Positions 12,161 to 24,600 of a DNA stretch of 64,000 nt are shown in pieces; the stretch's first letter is position 1; the number at the start of each line of letters is the position of its first letter. The stretch comes from Apostichopus japonicus (lineage: Eukaryota > Echinodermata > Holothuroidea > Aspidochirotida > Stichopodidae). Under the pieces are notes generated by a model. It was not told the DNA's origin, did not search any database, and worked only from the letters and a program-made list of their open reading frames with translations. The stretch is taken from contig NC_092577.1 of assembly GCF_037975245.1 (NCBI RefSeq), positions 35,146,898-35,210,897 of the forward strand, read 5' to 3'. Position numbers and translations under genes: made by a program.

Positions 12161-15100
12161 ATGTCTGAAGCTGGAAAGACATTCACACCAGGGGCAGGAG
12201 GCAAGGGCAAGAATAAAGATGTCGCATCTCCAGAACAACCCAGTCAGAAGAAGAAGCTGTCCAAAGCAGAGAAGAGAAAGCTGAGGATGGAGAAACAGAA
12301 GGAGCAAAAACCTGATGCTAATCAGCCTGATGCCCCATCAGTTAAGCAGCCTGAGAAGAAGAGTGATGTACCTCAAAAGTCAAAAGCAGAATTGAAAGCA
12401 GAGAGAAGAGCAAAGCAGGTCGGTTGATTTATTTTGTGTCATGTACGGGTGGATTTGACCTCTGACATAAACATACTGTACATTTATGGTCGCATATTCC
12501 ATATACTTTCCTCCATTAACTTACAGCTGTACACACTTAATCGCTAAACCAATGTGGTCTATAAAGCCTCAGAGAAGTTTTCATTTTGTCGATGTTACCT
12601 TTCATTCCATATCTGACATGAAGGACATACCATGACCCTTAGACTGTCAGCTAGGATAGCATAAAATACATTCCTTTAACACTCATGGTTGCTGAATCTG
12701 ACTTATTGAGCCTGTTAACTAAAGCCTAACGATGATATTGTGCATTTTAGTGTCAACATTTACATTTTATCTTTGTAATATGAAAAACGCACCACCAAAG
12801 AGAAAGTGAAAGATATTTAGATCCAAGTGGGACTATGACATAAAAGATTTATAAACCTTTCTGCTACCAGATATGACATTAAATTTAGAATACCTTCCAA
12901 GCGGAGAAAGACTTGTCTTAACTGTTTGTGGAGTTGTTCTTCACACAGATCTCTGTCATAAAAGCTAAAGATGACACTTTGGGTTTGCTTTCCCCTTTAA
13001 AATTGAACAAGACAGAGGAGTCCTGTTGGTGTTTTGGAAACATTTATTTGTTCAATAATTTACCCTGAGTTTTCTTTGCACATTTCATCACTGTGTCTTT
13101 CTTATTCCTCAGGAGGCAGAAAGGGCTGCTAAGCTGGCACAGAAAGGTGAAACGTCTTCTACAAATCAAGGGTCAACTGGAGGTCAGACTAAGCCTCGGT
13201 CAGAGAGTATGTATTAATTGAAATGTGCTTTTCTTTTGTTAGGTGCTTTAATCATGTTGTGTATTTCCCTCTATAAGAGCAGTATGTACAGTATATTAGA
13301 TTGCTGAAGATGTACTAGAGTTTGCTTTCTTATCCATAGAGTATATTTGTATGTGATGAAGAATTGATTTGCTTTCTCATGCGTATAGTATATTTGTATG
13401 TGATGTGATGAGGCTATGTACTTTATTACAGTCATCAAGAAGGAGAGACCAAGGGTGAGTGATGATATCAAAGTAGACGACCCAAGCGTTCTGAAGAGGA
13501 GAGCAAAGAAGCTAGAAAAACAGCAGGTTAGTACTAATTATGTCTCAAGATTGATTGTTTGTTCTTGTCAATAAGTTGTCATCTTCTTGGTGAATACTAA
13601 TTTTTTCTTTGACAACCTTTTAAATTTTTCGTCAGATTTGTTCGTAAAAAGCGTGACCAAAATAGATGTGTAGTTAAATATCAATGAGGAGTTAAGGTGG
13701 AGTGCAGAAGAAGGTTTGCTCCACAAGATATCAGTGCTTCACAAACAGGATATAGAAATTCGATAGTCATTGAGGTCAAGAGGTCAAAGTCTGAAAAAAT
13801 TGCATGAAACATGATAAACTGTAACAGTAGAACTGGAATGAACTTCATATGTGGTATGTACAGTAGATCCTCCAATAGTGAATTCAAGAAACTTCTGTTG
13901 CCTTGGATGTGATGGGTCATTTGAGGTCAAAACATTAAAAGAAATGGAAAAAAAAAAGTTAAAAAAGTTTGTAAACAGACAAACTTCTTAAGTAAAGGGT
14001 GAAGGAACTTGCTGTTTTAGGTCTGCATTAGTGCAAGAACCTTGCTAATCACTTGAAGTCAATAGTGTTGTCAAATAAAATATGGCATGGATCACTAAAA
14101 GCTCATTGGCTTTCACATCTTACTCAAGGTTAGGATAGGAATCACTGCTAAAAACTTTCCCAATTTCAACCTATTAGGTCAAGTTAGATCGTTTATTTCT
14201 ATTGTTGCCAAACCCTCCATCCGTCCACTCCATCTATCTGTCCTCTCATCTCTACCCTCACCCACCATGTCACCCCCCCCCCTCCTCCGAACTAAAGACC
14301 AGCACTGCAGAACGAAAACACATGAAAAATGAACCATGAAAACCTTTCATTTTCTTAAAAAACTCTCGTGTAGGTACCACAAAGGATTGACAGTGAAAAG
14401 AAAGTCAATTTATTCAACCATCTGGATCAGTTTGAAAGAAGTATATCTCTGACGAAGGAACTAAGTTTCTCCAGCGGAGGAATACACCCTGCCATTGTGA
14501 TGCTAGGTCTGCAGTACGCCGAGGGATATATCTGTGGAGCCAACTCAAGGTAGGTTCCAGGCATTTTGCTGATTTGAGGGTGTCCGGAGACCTCCCGTCG
14601 GTTTGTAGAATATATGTCAAATTTCAAGAACATTAATCCCTCAGTTCAACTAATGGTTTCAGTTGTTCCAGATTCTGACCTGAACCCTCCCTGTCTCACA
14701 GGAGTCTGAAATCCTGCAGCCTTGTTCTTTTATTTTGAAGAACAGAGCTGTTTTCAATTTTATTCTTGGCTCTGAATATCATTCTGTGGTATGTTTGAGA
14801 ACTGCAATGTATGTAAAGCTCTTCATTTACAAGAATTGGTTTGCTTAATGTCCGGATTTCCCCGAACATATCATCTTCTTCCCACCTTATGTGAGCATCC
14901 TGGTGAATTTTAGAGAATCTTAAAACATCTAAGAACAGCCTTACTGAGCCTAGCCTACTTAAATTGTACTTTGTATATATAACTTTGTAGAGTTTTTAAC
15001 TGTGTTTACTACATCTGGTAGAAAGTGGCAGCAGGGTCATGAGAGCAACAAGTCACAAGTTTTAATTTTGTGTTTTATTTTGCATTCTCCTCTAACTGTA

Positions 15101-18100
15101 GATGTATAGCAATGCTGCACGCATTTAAGAGAGTTATAGAAGACTACACCACACCACACCATAAAGAACTATCCAGGGATTTGGACAACAGAATGAAACC
15201 AAATATAAGGTATACTATGGAACTGAATCAGCACTTTTAATGAAAAATGTTTCATTTCAGTTTTCACCGGGTTGTAGTCGTTACAGAAAACTACTGCACA
15301 TCGATTGGCAAACGGCCAAATTTACTGGTATTTTGTCAATAACTGACCCGATATATCAAAGCCTGAGTGTTACACAACATCCTATCTTTCTATCAAGATT
15401 TCATGTTGTCTTTATAATACATTCATGTTTGACCTACATTTCAGTATTATTGTTCTTTTGCATTGTTCTTTTGGGGGGGGGGGTAGGGGAGGAGGAGGGG
15501 GGTATGAGTTTGCTGAATGTTAGACCAAGTTTAATATGCTGTCACTGGGTCTTCATTTACATACATAACAAAAGTCACTATAATACCTTCTTCGTTACAG
15601 TTTCTTGAACCAGTGTCGACCCAAGAGTGTTAGCATGGGGAATGCTATAAAGTACGTCAAAATGCAGATAAGCAACATACCACAAGACAAGTCAGATACT
15701 GAGGTATGATTCTCCATATTTTTCATTCTTTCACACAGCAGCCCCCCCCCCCCCTCCCCACTCTTCAATCAATTGCAAAACCAAATTTGCTCTCCATCAA
15801 AGGATTTGGTGAATATGAGATGCCCACCACCACCTCAAATTCCTATTTCAGTGCAAAGAAATTTCTCCTATCATTTATTTCCTCTGAAGAAAGCAATTAT
15901 CCTTTTGTGAAAAACATAAGTAAAGATGAAGAGAGAGGCATTATTGGAACAATCAAGATTAACTAGTTACTTTATAGGCAAAAAGTCCAGGCATAAATTA
16001 AGATCTTACCTTCCTTGTTGAAAATTTCTCCTGGTTTGAGAATTTCTTCTGGTTGAGTAATTCTCCAGCTTTCTTGTCTGATCTAAGTTTCTAATTCTCT
16101 GTGATTTTTACAATGATGACATAGGTATTAGGTCTGACCCTTTGAGTTAGTTAGCAAGTTTAGTTTATAGTAAGATTAAAGATTTACATGTACCTAAATG
16201 CCTTCAAAGCATCTTGCCCTTTACTCTCATTATTAAGTTGATCTTTAAGCTTGAAGTCTCCTTGAAGCAGTTGCAATAGCTAAAATACAAAATAACACAT
16301 TATTTAGTCATCTTTTCGTCGATCTGTAAGTGTCTTTCATCTTCATGTAGCATTTGTAAAGATTAACAGTAGGAACTGGAATATTAATGTTCAAATAATG
16401 TTCCCCATCTTTACAGGCTAAATCATTACTTTGTGAAAGTATTGATTCTTATATCAAGAAGAAGATTTACCTGGCTGATGATGCAATATCTAATATTTTG
16501 ATTGGGAACAAGAAAATCAAGGACAAAGATGTCATTATGATATATGGATGGTAAGTTTGTGTCTGTGCCTCTGGCATCTAGGCATAGCCTGGACAGATAG
16601 GGTCCGGTGAGGGGCATGGGTGGGCCGGGCCCTCTTTTGAAATTACATATTTGGGGCAATGATAATTAGATGGAAGGGAGAGATGGATGAGAGAGGATAA
16701 GAGGATGGGAAGTGGACGGGAGGAACAACAGGCTGTTAATCCGGTATGTGTAATTTTCCTGTGATAATATCCAAGACGGATGGGGTCCGGTGAGGGGGAT
16801 GGGTGGCCCCGGGCCCTCTATTGAAATTTCTTATTGTAGCCACTGAAAATTAGCTACAAAAATATTTTGTTTCAAAATTAGGAAAAATTTAGCAAGCCTC
16901 ATTCACAGGCCTTCATTACCTTTTCCAGATAGTATCTTATGAACCCCTATTTAGATAGAAATTTTGTTATTTTAACTGATACTTGTCCTGTCGAAGCCTA
17001 CTCCTCCAAGAAACCCCAGATCTGCTCCTTATATCAACTCAACAAACAAGTAGACTTAGTACTTTAAAGGTGATCAGAGTTGTTCCCAAATATGATAGGA
17101 AATCAGGCAATAGCTACTGAATTGGGTTGTTTCCTACTTGAGGTCAAAGGTCATGATCCACATGTGTTAGAATGTGAAAACTTGTTACTCTAGGAGGGTA
17201 ACTCTTCACTTCTCAGATTTGACAAGTTACGTCACGGAAGGCATATATTTGCCTGGTTCATTTTCTCACTTATTAAAGTTCTAATGGACTTTCTCTCTTT
17301 CTCCAGTTCCTCTTTAATCGTCCGAATTTTATGCGACGCTCACGAGAAGGAAGAGATTAAATTCCGAGTGATAGTCGTGGACAGCAGGCCGAAGCAGGAA
17401 GGGAAAGAGGCTGCGAAGAGACTAATCAGATGCGGGGTCAAATGTTCATACGTTCTTATAAATTCAGTCTTCTATATGATGCCCGAGGTGATTATTACAT
17501 CACAATGTTCATACGTTCTTATTAATTCAGTCTTCTATATGATGCCCGAGGTGATTACAATGTTAACGGATGTGTCAAATTTATAATCCAACCTCCCAGC
17601 TTTGAAATAAGCTAACCATATATTTTATATTTAAAATCTCTTCATGTCTAGAATAGTACAGCACATTTTGTTTAAGGCATTGAAGACTCGCCTCAAACCG
17701 CGTGCGGCCATCTGAAAAAGTTAACTTGCTGTTGCTTGTAAGTGACATTTTGTTCGTGTCGCTACAAAATGCAGACAGTAATGAAACGGGATATCTTGTT
17801 ATCTTTAGCTGGACCTGAGATGTCCATCGCTGTATCGTTTATACACTGTGCTGTGGGTATTGACCATAGCTGTACAGTATGTAATGACTGTACACTAGTG
17901 TCTAATTACCGACGGTAGCAAGCTTTGTGTGTATTTTCTGGGATCGATGGTGGTGTCTAACACTTCCATTACACCTCATTCGAAACTAGGTCAAATTACC
18001 GGCATTAGACGTTCTTTTTGCGCGAGTCTTCACACCCTTTAAGAAAGGTGGAAATTGCAAGAGTTGAGTAGGAAACCAATCTGGCAATCCTTTTCCTCTC

Positions 18101-19570
18101 CATTTTGTGGAGCCCTTTGATGTTTGTTCCATTACATGAATAAGGTTGTTAATGTCAATATTTTGTTATTTCTTCCGCAGGTCACAAAAGTTCTTCTAGG
18201 AGCCCATGCACTGTTAGCTAATGGATATATCATGTCAAGGGTCGGTTCTTCTCTCATCGCCATGGTAGCCAAGTCACAAAATGTGCCTGTTCTTGTTTGT
18301 TGTGAGACGTACAAATTTAGTGAAAGAGCACAGACTGACAGTTTTGTCACCAATGAATTAGGTAAGTCTGACAATAGACCAAACTTGTTCCCCTCCCCAC
18401 CCTCTATATCCCCACCCTCTTTATCCCCACCCTCTTTATCCCCACCCTCTTTATCCCCACCCTCTTTATCCCCACCCTCTTTATCCCCACCCTCTTTATC
18501 CCTACACCTCTTTACTAGTTATGTCTCCCTCCTTCCTTCTCCCTCTGTACCCATCTTTTGTACACCATGCTCCTTACTTTTCACTTTTTTCCCCCCTTCC
18601 TTTTTAATCCTCACACATCCTGTCCATCCACAACACCCACTTAGTTCTGTTTGGCTTCCTAATCCCTACCTTCATTCCTCCTTTCATTCTTCATACTCGT
18701 CAGCAGTCTATCTTCATAGCCCTCATCTCCTAATCTGTTTCATCGCCTTGGTTCAGTCTATTTCATTTGTTCATTGGTCCAATTTAGTTGTCTGTCCAGC
18801 TGTCTAGGTTTAATGTGTCCTTCATTTTGTTGTCGTTTTCCTTAGTAACAATATGTCAAGCCCTCTTGACTTCATACATTGCTATACAAAATTATCAGAT
18901 TAGTCTCTAAATATGCTAGAAAAGTCTAGAAATGGTCAGCTCAAAATTCAATAAGCATTTTTGGTTTCCCTAGAAGGAAAACTATGAAGTCCCTCAAACC
19001 GACCTTACACAATTGTGAGGGGGACCGCGGATTGCATATTCGGCAATGACTATAACACGGATCGCAAATCGGTAATTACTATTTCGGTTAGATGTGTCCA
19101 ACATGGGAGCATACAGAAACATACTCAAAGTCGAAGCCAAAGTGAATTAATCAGGTCACACATACAGAGTCTATGCATGCTAAGTTCTTCAATACCGCCC
19201 TCTTTACCTAAGCTTTGATTACCTCCCTGAGACATTTAGTAGTCTAATGAAACACTTCTCAATGTATAGATATATTTTGGAGGGGTCAGCTCAAAAAAGA
19301 TTCTCTAGAAACCTTCAAGCATGTTAAGGAGCAATCCTGATGACCATTGATCTTTTAAAATTCTTCTCAGGGGACCCTGATGACCTGGTTCATAGCAACA
19401 GTTCTGTGGACTACCTGCGTAACTGGAGGTCCATTAAGAACCTTACCGTTCTCAACCTGGTCTACGACGTGTTCCCCCCAGAGCTGGTATCCATGGTGGT
19501 CACCGAACTTGGGATGATCCCATGCACTTCCGTACCGGTGGTCCTAAGGGTTAGGAACGTTGAGGGATGA
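12161..19570 (+). CDS. EIF2B4: Translation initiation factor eIF2B subunit delta, complete
   Basis: Ten coding exons: 12161-12418, 13113-13206, 13432-13526, 14374-14549, 15102-15209, 15601-15703, 16417-16550, 17307-17487, 18181-18361, 19371-19570. Phases join to give 509 residues (vertebrate protein about 520). The subunit belongs to the regulatory subcomplex of eIF2B, the cytoplasmic guanine-nucleotide exchange factor for eIF2 and sensor of phosphorylated eIF2. The N-terminus (about 28-120) is Lys-rich and low in complexity, as is usual. The Rossmann-like eIF2B domain follows, with [51 protein letters not shown] (exon 9), NELGDPDDL (about 441-449) and YDVFPPELV (about 475-483). Exon 8 ends in a 63-bp tandem duplication offering a second in-frame donor at 17551. 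The last exon's end is also duplicated past the stop. Exon 1 has a weak donor (GTCGGT). Confidence 0.96.
16587..16855 (+). repeat. Direct repeat pair in EIF2B4 intron 7
   Basis: Two copies (about 16587-16650 and 16776-16850) share GGGTCCGGTGAGGGGCATGG versus GGGTCCGGTGAGGGGGATGG, then GGGCCCTCT.TTGAAATT. Between them lies a segment (about 16688-16772) with GATGGGAAGTGGACGGGAGG and GGTATGTGTAATTTTCCT. That segment recurs in degraded form at about 24806-24895 in an AK2 intron, so this is a dispersed repeat family. Confidence 0.75.
17441..17557 (+). repeat. 63-bp tandem duplication across the EIF2B4 exon 8 donor
   Basis: Copies begin at 17441 and 17504. Over the duplicated stretch ending GATGCCCGAGGTGATTA they differ at one base (A at 17460, T at 17523), and that change is synonymous (both Ile). 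Each copy carries the end of exon 8 plus a GAG/GTGATT donor. Use of the second donor would insert 21 residues without shifting the frame. Confidence 0.95.
17672..18042 (+). mobile_element. TTAA-flanked MITE (piggyBac-like), copy 2, full length
   Basis: 371 bp between TTAA at 17672-17675 and 18039-18042. The left end reads GGCATTGAAGACTCGCC and the right end GCGCGAGTCTTCACACCC, imperfect inverted repeats of about 20 bp. It is nearly co-linear with copy 3 (62887-63258) and has no transposase ORF. It lies in EIF2B4 intron 8. Confidence 0.88.
18395..18515 (+). repeat. 15-bp pyrimidine-rich minisatellite, about 8 units
   Basis: Unit CCCCACCCTCTTTAT (first copy ends TATAT) repeated with little variation, starting about 33 bp after the donor of EIF2B4 exon 9. 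The long ORF at 18124-18807 is exon 9 read through its donor into this repeat. Confidence 0.92.
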
Positions 19571-19637
19571 GGCTTGGGATGATCCCATGCGCGTCCGTAC
19601 CGGTGGTCCTCAGGGTGAGGAACGTTGAAGGATGAGA
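19508..19637 (+). repeat. 65-bp tandem duplication of the EIF2B4 C-terminal coding end
   Basis: The stretch starting CTTGGGATGATCCCATGC at 19508 is repeated from 19573, including the GTACCGGTGGTCCT and GAACGTTGA.GGATGA segments, with several substitutions. The genuine stop TGA is at 19568-19570, so the second copy is 3' UTR. Because the period is 65 bp, not a multiple of three, it could not have been added in frame. Confidence 0.92.
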
Positions 19638-21670
19638 CTTGCAGCAAGTTCAAAGCACACCAAGGGTTTCTCTCCGACTTGAGCAGCAAAATAATTTTTG
19701 AATTTGCTAACTTTTGGCCAGTATTTGAGATTGGTGACTTATTAAAGAATCAATTTCCGAAAGCTCATTCGAGAAGACTTTTTATCTCGGAGGCGTCGCA
19801 CCAAATTCCCCCACTCCATAATCGTAGAGACGAGAAGGTGACAGTTTTGATGACAGACCTTTTGCGAACCTTTGAAAATTCAATTTTTACTGGTGCATTG
19901 TCGATGCCTTAAAGTAGTAACACATGTTAAATGATTTGTTGGATATCTTATCTATTCTTTAACCATTTGAGTGTGGTGATAACTTTGCCTTCAGTTATGA
20001 AGCTGAATCTTGATATTGTCACAAATTATTAAAGAAATACTGAATTCAGGGCTTCCCAATAGGTGGCTTACAGGCCAGAATCTGGCCAGGAAAGATTCAA
20101 TCTGGCTTGTGAAAGAGAAATTGGCCCACGATCGTGCTTTTATTAAGATATGAGTGTCGATAATGCTTTAGGTTTGAGCATTGTACCGGCCGAGCCTGCA
20201 CATTGTTCAATCTACAGTAGGTATTGCGAGATTTTGCTCCAATCACTTTTTTTCTCTCAGGTCCTCATTGAAATTAATTGAGAACTTTTGGATGTAATGA
20301 AGAGGAATTTTATGTAGTGTATATCACAAATTGGTGATTCAGTCTTCAATAAATGTATTTATACAAATGGAAAATTGAGTTTATATCATCAATTTGCTCA
20401 CAGATTATTAATTTCAGGTACATATGGAGAACTGCAGTGATGTTGTTTATTTAAAAAACTGCCTTCCATGCCATTGAGAACTTAGATCAACCCTCTATAG
20501 TTCTTCAAAAACAAAAATCTTTCAACAACAAAAGGAACGCTTCACCCAACATATTTTACTAAAAAAAAGAATCACGCGATTAGATACATAAAGAATATAT
20601 CTCTGTGTATTTTTCTTCCTTGTTTGACTGCACTCTTATCGTAAAAAAAAGAGACAAAATGTTTAGACTGTAGACTTTGATGAAACCCGGTTGCGACTGA
20701 TGATCACTAATGGATGGCTAACAAATAAATGCCAGGCAAATTAGTAGAACAGTTTCTCTTCCATTACTCATTAGTGCCACCATTACCACTGAATACTTTC
20801 TTCTACATGATTCAAATTTGATGGAAGGTCGCAATTAAAATTAAACATTTTCACAAATCAATTTACCCATGGAACCACCATATTGTTGAAATATACCTTC
20901 AGCCAACCATGGCCGATTTCCATTTTAAAATCAGAGTGTTAAATCTGATTTATGTTGCAAATTTATCTAAATGATATTTATTGCAAAGGCCAACTTCATA
21001 ATGAACCAAATTATTTGTAGTTCAACTTTGATACATTACTGCATACAGTGGTGTTAAAGTATCATGTAAGTAAGCAGGCATGTGCTCACGTCAAGCGGCT
21101 GCCCCCAGCCCCACCCCGGCAGTAACAGTATTTTAAACAGTATTTTAAACATTTCTGCCTGGCACATTTTCTTGTGTTTAATTTAACAAATTTATCAAAA
21201 TGTGGGTGAATACTTGGCACAGAAGTTTGCGCCAGAATAGGAAAAAGACCATTTGCCATCTTAGCATACTTCATTTGGGAGGGGGTACCCCCTCCACCAG
21301 GACATGGATCACACTACTGCTCAAATCCGCCTGGCACTCACATATTCCTCAGCACATCCCTGGTTAAGTCATTACCATTTAATTTGTTTCCTGAGGTTTC
21401 AAAGTTAATATATGTAAACAACTTTTTTCAGGAGAAGAAATCTTCCAGCTTCTGTAAGAACCAGACATTAACTAAATTTAATTAAGAAAAGATAAACTAT
21501 AGTTTTGATGCAAAGGTACAGTTCATCAGGTTTCTGTAAAACCTACCCAACCGGTCAATTTTGACATTACCCACACATACACAAACACAATACCATAACA
21601 TATCTCTATTTTTTTATTTAGTTTTGTTGCTATTATTTGCTAAAGGTGTATCTATTTCTTTTAGCCTTCA
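19638..21670. other. Tail-to-tail intergenic region between EIF2B4 and AK2
   Basis: Contains 3' UTRs of the two convergent genes: AATAAA for EIF2B4 near 20348, and a minus-strand signal (TTTATT on the plus strand) near 20970 for AK2. A GC-rich patch at about 21085-21120 and 21275-21300 (GCTGCCCCCAGCCCCACCCC; GAGGGGGTACCCCCTCC) resembles ends of the G/C-rich MITE type seen at 43236-43599 but is too degraded to delimit. No further coding sequence is supported. Confidence 0.5.
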
Positions 21671-24600
21671 TTACACAAACATGACTTTATCCTTCTTAGC
21701 CTGTGCAAATACTGCTAAGATACTGGAATATACACTGCCTGGTTCTCTTGCTGCGTCTATCTTAGCATGAAGACCCTGTTTCTTGTAGTAGTCTACTAGG
21801 GGTACCGTCTGTGTGTGGTACGCCGTCAGCCGTTTCTTCAGCGTCTCTTCGTTGTCGTCTGATCTCTTGATCAGTGGTTCCCCGGTTACCTAGACAACGT
21901 CGGAAAAGTGAAAGTGTTATTATGAGGTTAAATCGTCGATCTCAAGTTAAAAACGATGACATTAGGATGTATATTTGTGGATTTGAACCATTTCAGACAG
22001 ACTCGATTGCAAAAGTCCCTTTCTTCTTTGCATCTGGTACGAGGAATTATGGCACATGTACAAAGACTCTACTTTTACCGGTGGTACTTCAACAACTCGG
22101 CAGTGAATGTCCGACCATTGCGCATCAAAATATTATTTTTCAATATTCATAGTAAACTTCCCACAATAACAAGTAATGGACTGGTTGGCAACAATGCATT
22201 GCAACATTAAAATTCAGGGTTTATTCGAAGTGAAAGTGTACTTCCACAAAGTTCAAAAGGATACATTTCCTTAGCATACTGCATATATGTATCACAAGCA
22301 ACAATGTTTCCTATAGAAGTTTTGAGAAAAGATGTGAGTAATTGGGTGAGATCATCTTATCACTTTTGAATTTTCATAGGGTTTAATAGATACTCCAGAT
22401 ATGACATGAATATTCATGATAATTACTCACATCATCCTTCATGTGTTCCTTTGGCGGACTGAACTCTTCGTGGTACGACCTTCCGCTTGGTTTGTGGATC
22501 AGCCTCCCTGTGATCCTCTTTATAAGGAGTGAATCGTCGATGCCAAACTCAACCACCGCATCCAACTTTGCATTTCTCTGCTTCAGCAGGCCATCCAGCT
22601 GTGAAACAACAAAACAAAAGATGAAGAGGAGAAAAAAGAACCACTTTAAATACTGATTACCATGGAAACGAGAGTCAACTATCATTAAATGCTTGGGGCT
22701 TGACGGATTGGAATTTGTTTACCGGTTGGAAAAATCAAAAATATTCTGTATTAGTTTTCATCATTGTAGAGCTGATACAGATATGTTCACATTTTCTATA
22801 GCCAGATTGAAGGCTCCAGGTTTGTCTCATATACAGTAGGGTTCTACATGACTCATGTGTACACAAGCTGCTATGTATACTTCTTTCTACTCGTGCTTGT
22901 ATAGCAATTTACCCCATTCCCTGCAAGGCTTCAGAGTGAACAGAGGCGGAAACCTTATAATCATTATATCTCAACAAGCTGCAGGCTGCCACACCCTAAT
23001 ACTGGAACATGTGTAGCTTCCCTCTAATGAGCAGAAGAACCATATTGTTTATGGTGGAGGTCAAAGGTCAATGTGCTCTTTAGGCGATAAATGATTATTC
23101 CCTTTTCAAGTGAAAAATTGCAAATTTTCAAATATCAATAATGGTCAGTAGAGATGAAGAAAGCAATCCCTCACACTCAATGTCTTTTGGAAGGGACATG
23201 TTGCAATCTCTTGTAAACAAGTTTTTTTTAATTTGCTTGCCTCCAACGATATTGCAAAATACACATGCTGTAAGTTACTCTATATTTCTGTACTATGCAA
23301 AGGCATATAGTACAATACAGCTTTATCCCTCCACCTACGCTGGAATGTAATTGCTCACAACTATACATCAAGTAATTTTGAGGTTTATGAAATTTCCTTC
23401 ACATGAAATGATCCAATGTAAATCAAAGTATATACAACGTCTTTTCACTGGTGTAGTAAGTTGGCCATTTTGCTGTTATGCAATACCTACCTTTACACCT
23501 TTTATTTATAATACCATACACCTGGTATGACATAGATATTGGGATATATATGGTACTGCCTATATCTAGTAATGGCAGTATAGTCTGTGTATTGACAATG
23601 ATTACATATTACATATTGCTGTAGCTTCTGTGATGGACTGACAATACACAGAATCATAGCCACTGTGTGAACTGTAAACAGTGTACAGGAATTCGTAAGT
23701 GAAGGTGTGCTGCTGTAAACCTACCCAAAGGCCAAGTAATCATCACCAACTTGGAACCAAATGAAACCTTAGAAGTGAAAACACTTCCTGTCAAACAAGA
23801 ATCTTCTGATTTCAGGAAGTTTCTATATGATAATTCTATTTCCAGAAGACACAAACAAAACCAGGACAACTGGCTTAATATGACAGAGATCTTTGTGAAA
23901 GACAACTCCCCTAAACAGCTAAGGATAAATATTGATCCATTGGGGAGATATCCTTGTTGAAATGGTTTAAGGTCATTTTCCGGAGGTTGTCATTTTTAAA
24001 TCTATGATGACATGTCAATAGTTCCACATAGTGGAATATTTTTCTTTCTCTTTGTTTTTTTTGCTTTTCATATTTTCAAAGTAGAATGTTTTGAACTGAA
24101 ACCAATGCTATCATTAGGTCATGATACAAGGTTCAATATTTTAGATTCAACATTTAAATTGAGGAATATAAACAAGGTTCCCCCTCTAAGATGATTACTA
24201 TCTCTCTGCAATTTTCTGGAGATTTTTGTGGTAGATGAGGGGGTTAAAGTGAAAGGCATAGAATGTGAAGTACCTACAGACTGCATAATTCAGATTACCA
24301 ACCCGCAACCCCCCCCCTTCCCCCTTCCGTGCAGCCATTTTACAGAATAAAGAACATCCAATGGGCGTTTTACCAAGAATTGTACAGTTTGCTTGTTAGT
24401 TTTACCTTCTCTGCTTGGACAACTGTCCTTGGAAACCCATCAAGAAGAAATCCATTTTTGCATTCTGGGGAGTCCAGTTTATTGTCAATCATCTGTACGA
24501 CCAGCTCGTCGCTGACCAACTGACCGGCATCCATCACCTTCTTCACTTTCTTGCCTAGCTCTGATCCAGATGACACTACTGCCCTCAACATGTCCCCCGT

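Noticed and set aside
18124-18807. 227-residue ORF
   Set aside because: It is EIF2B4 exon 9 read through its donor into a 15-bp minisatellite.
19625-19912. 95-residue ORF just after EIF2B4, considered as an extra exon or small gene
   Set aside because: Begins in the duplicated 3' end, has no recognised motif and no supporting splice site; most likely 3' UTR.
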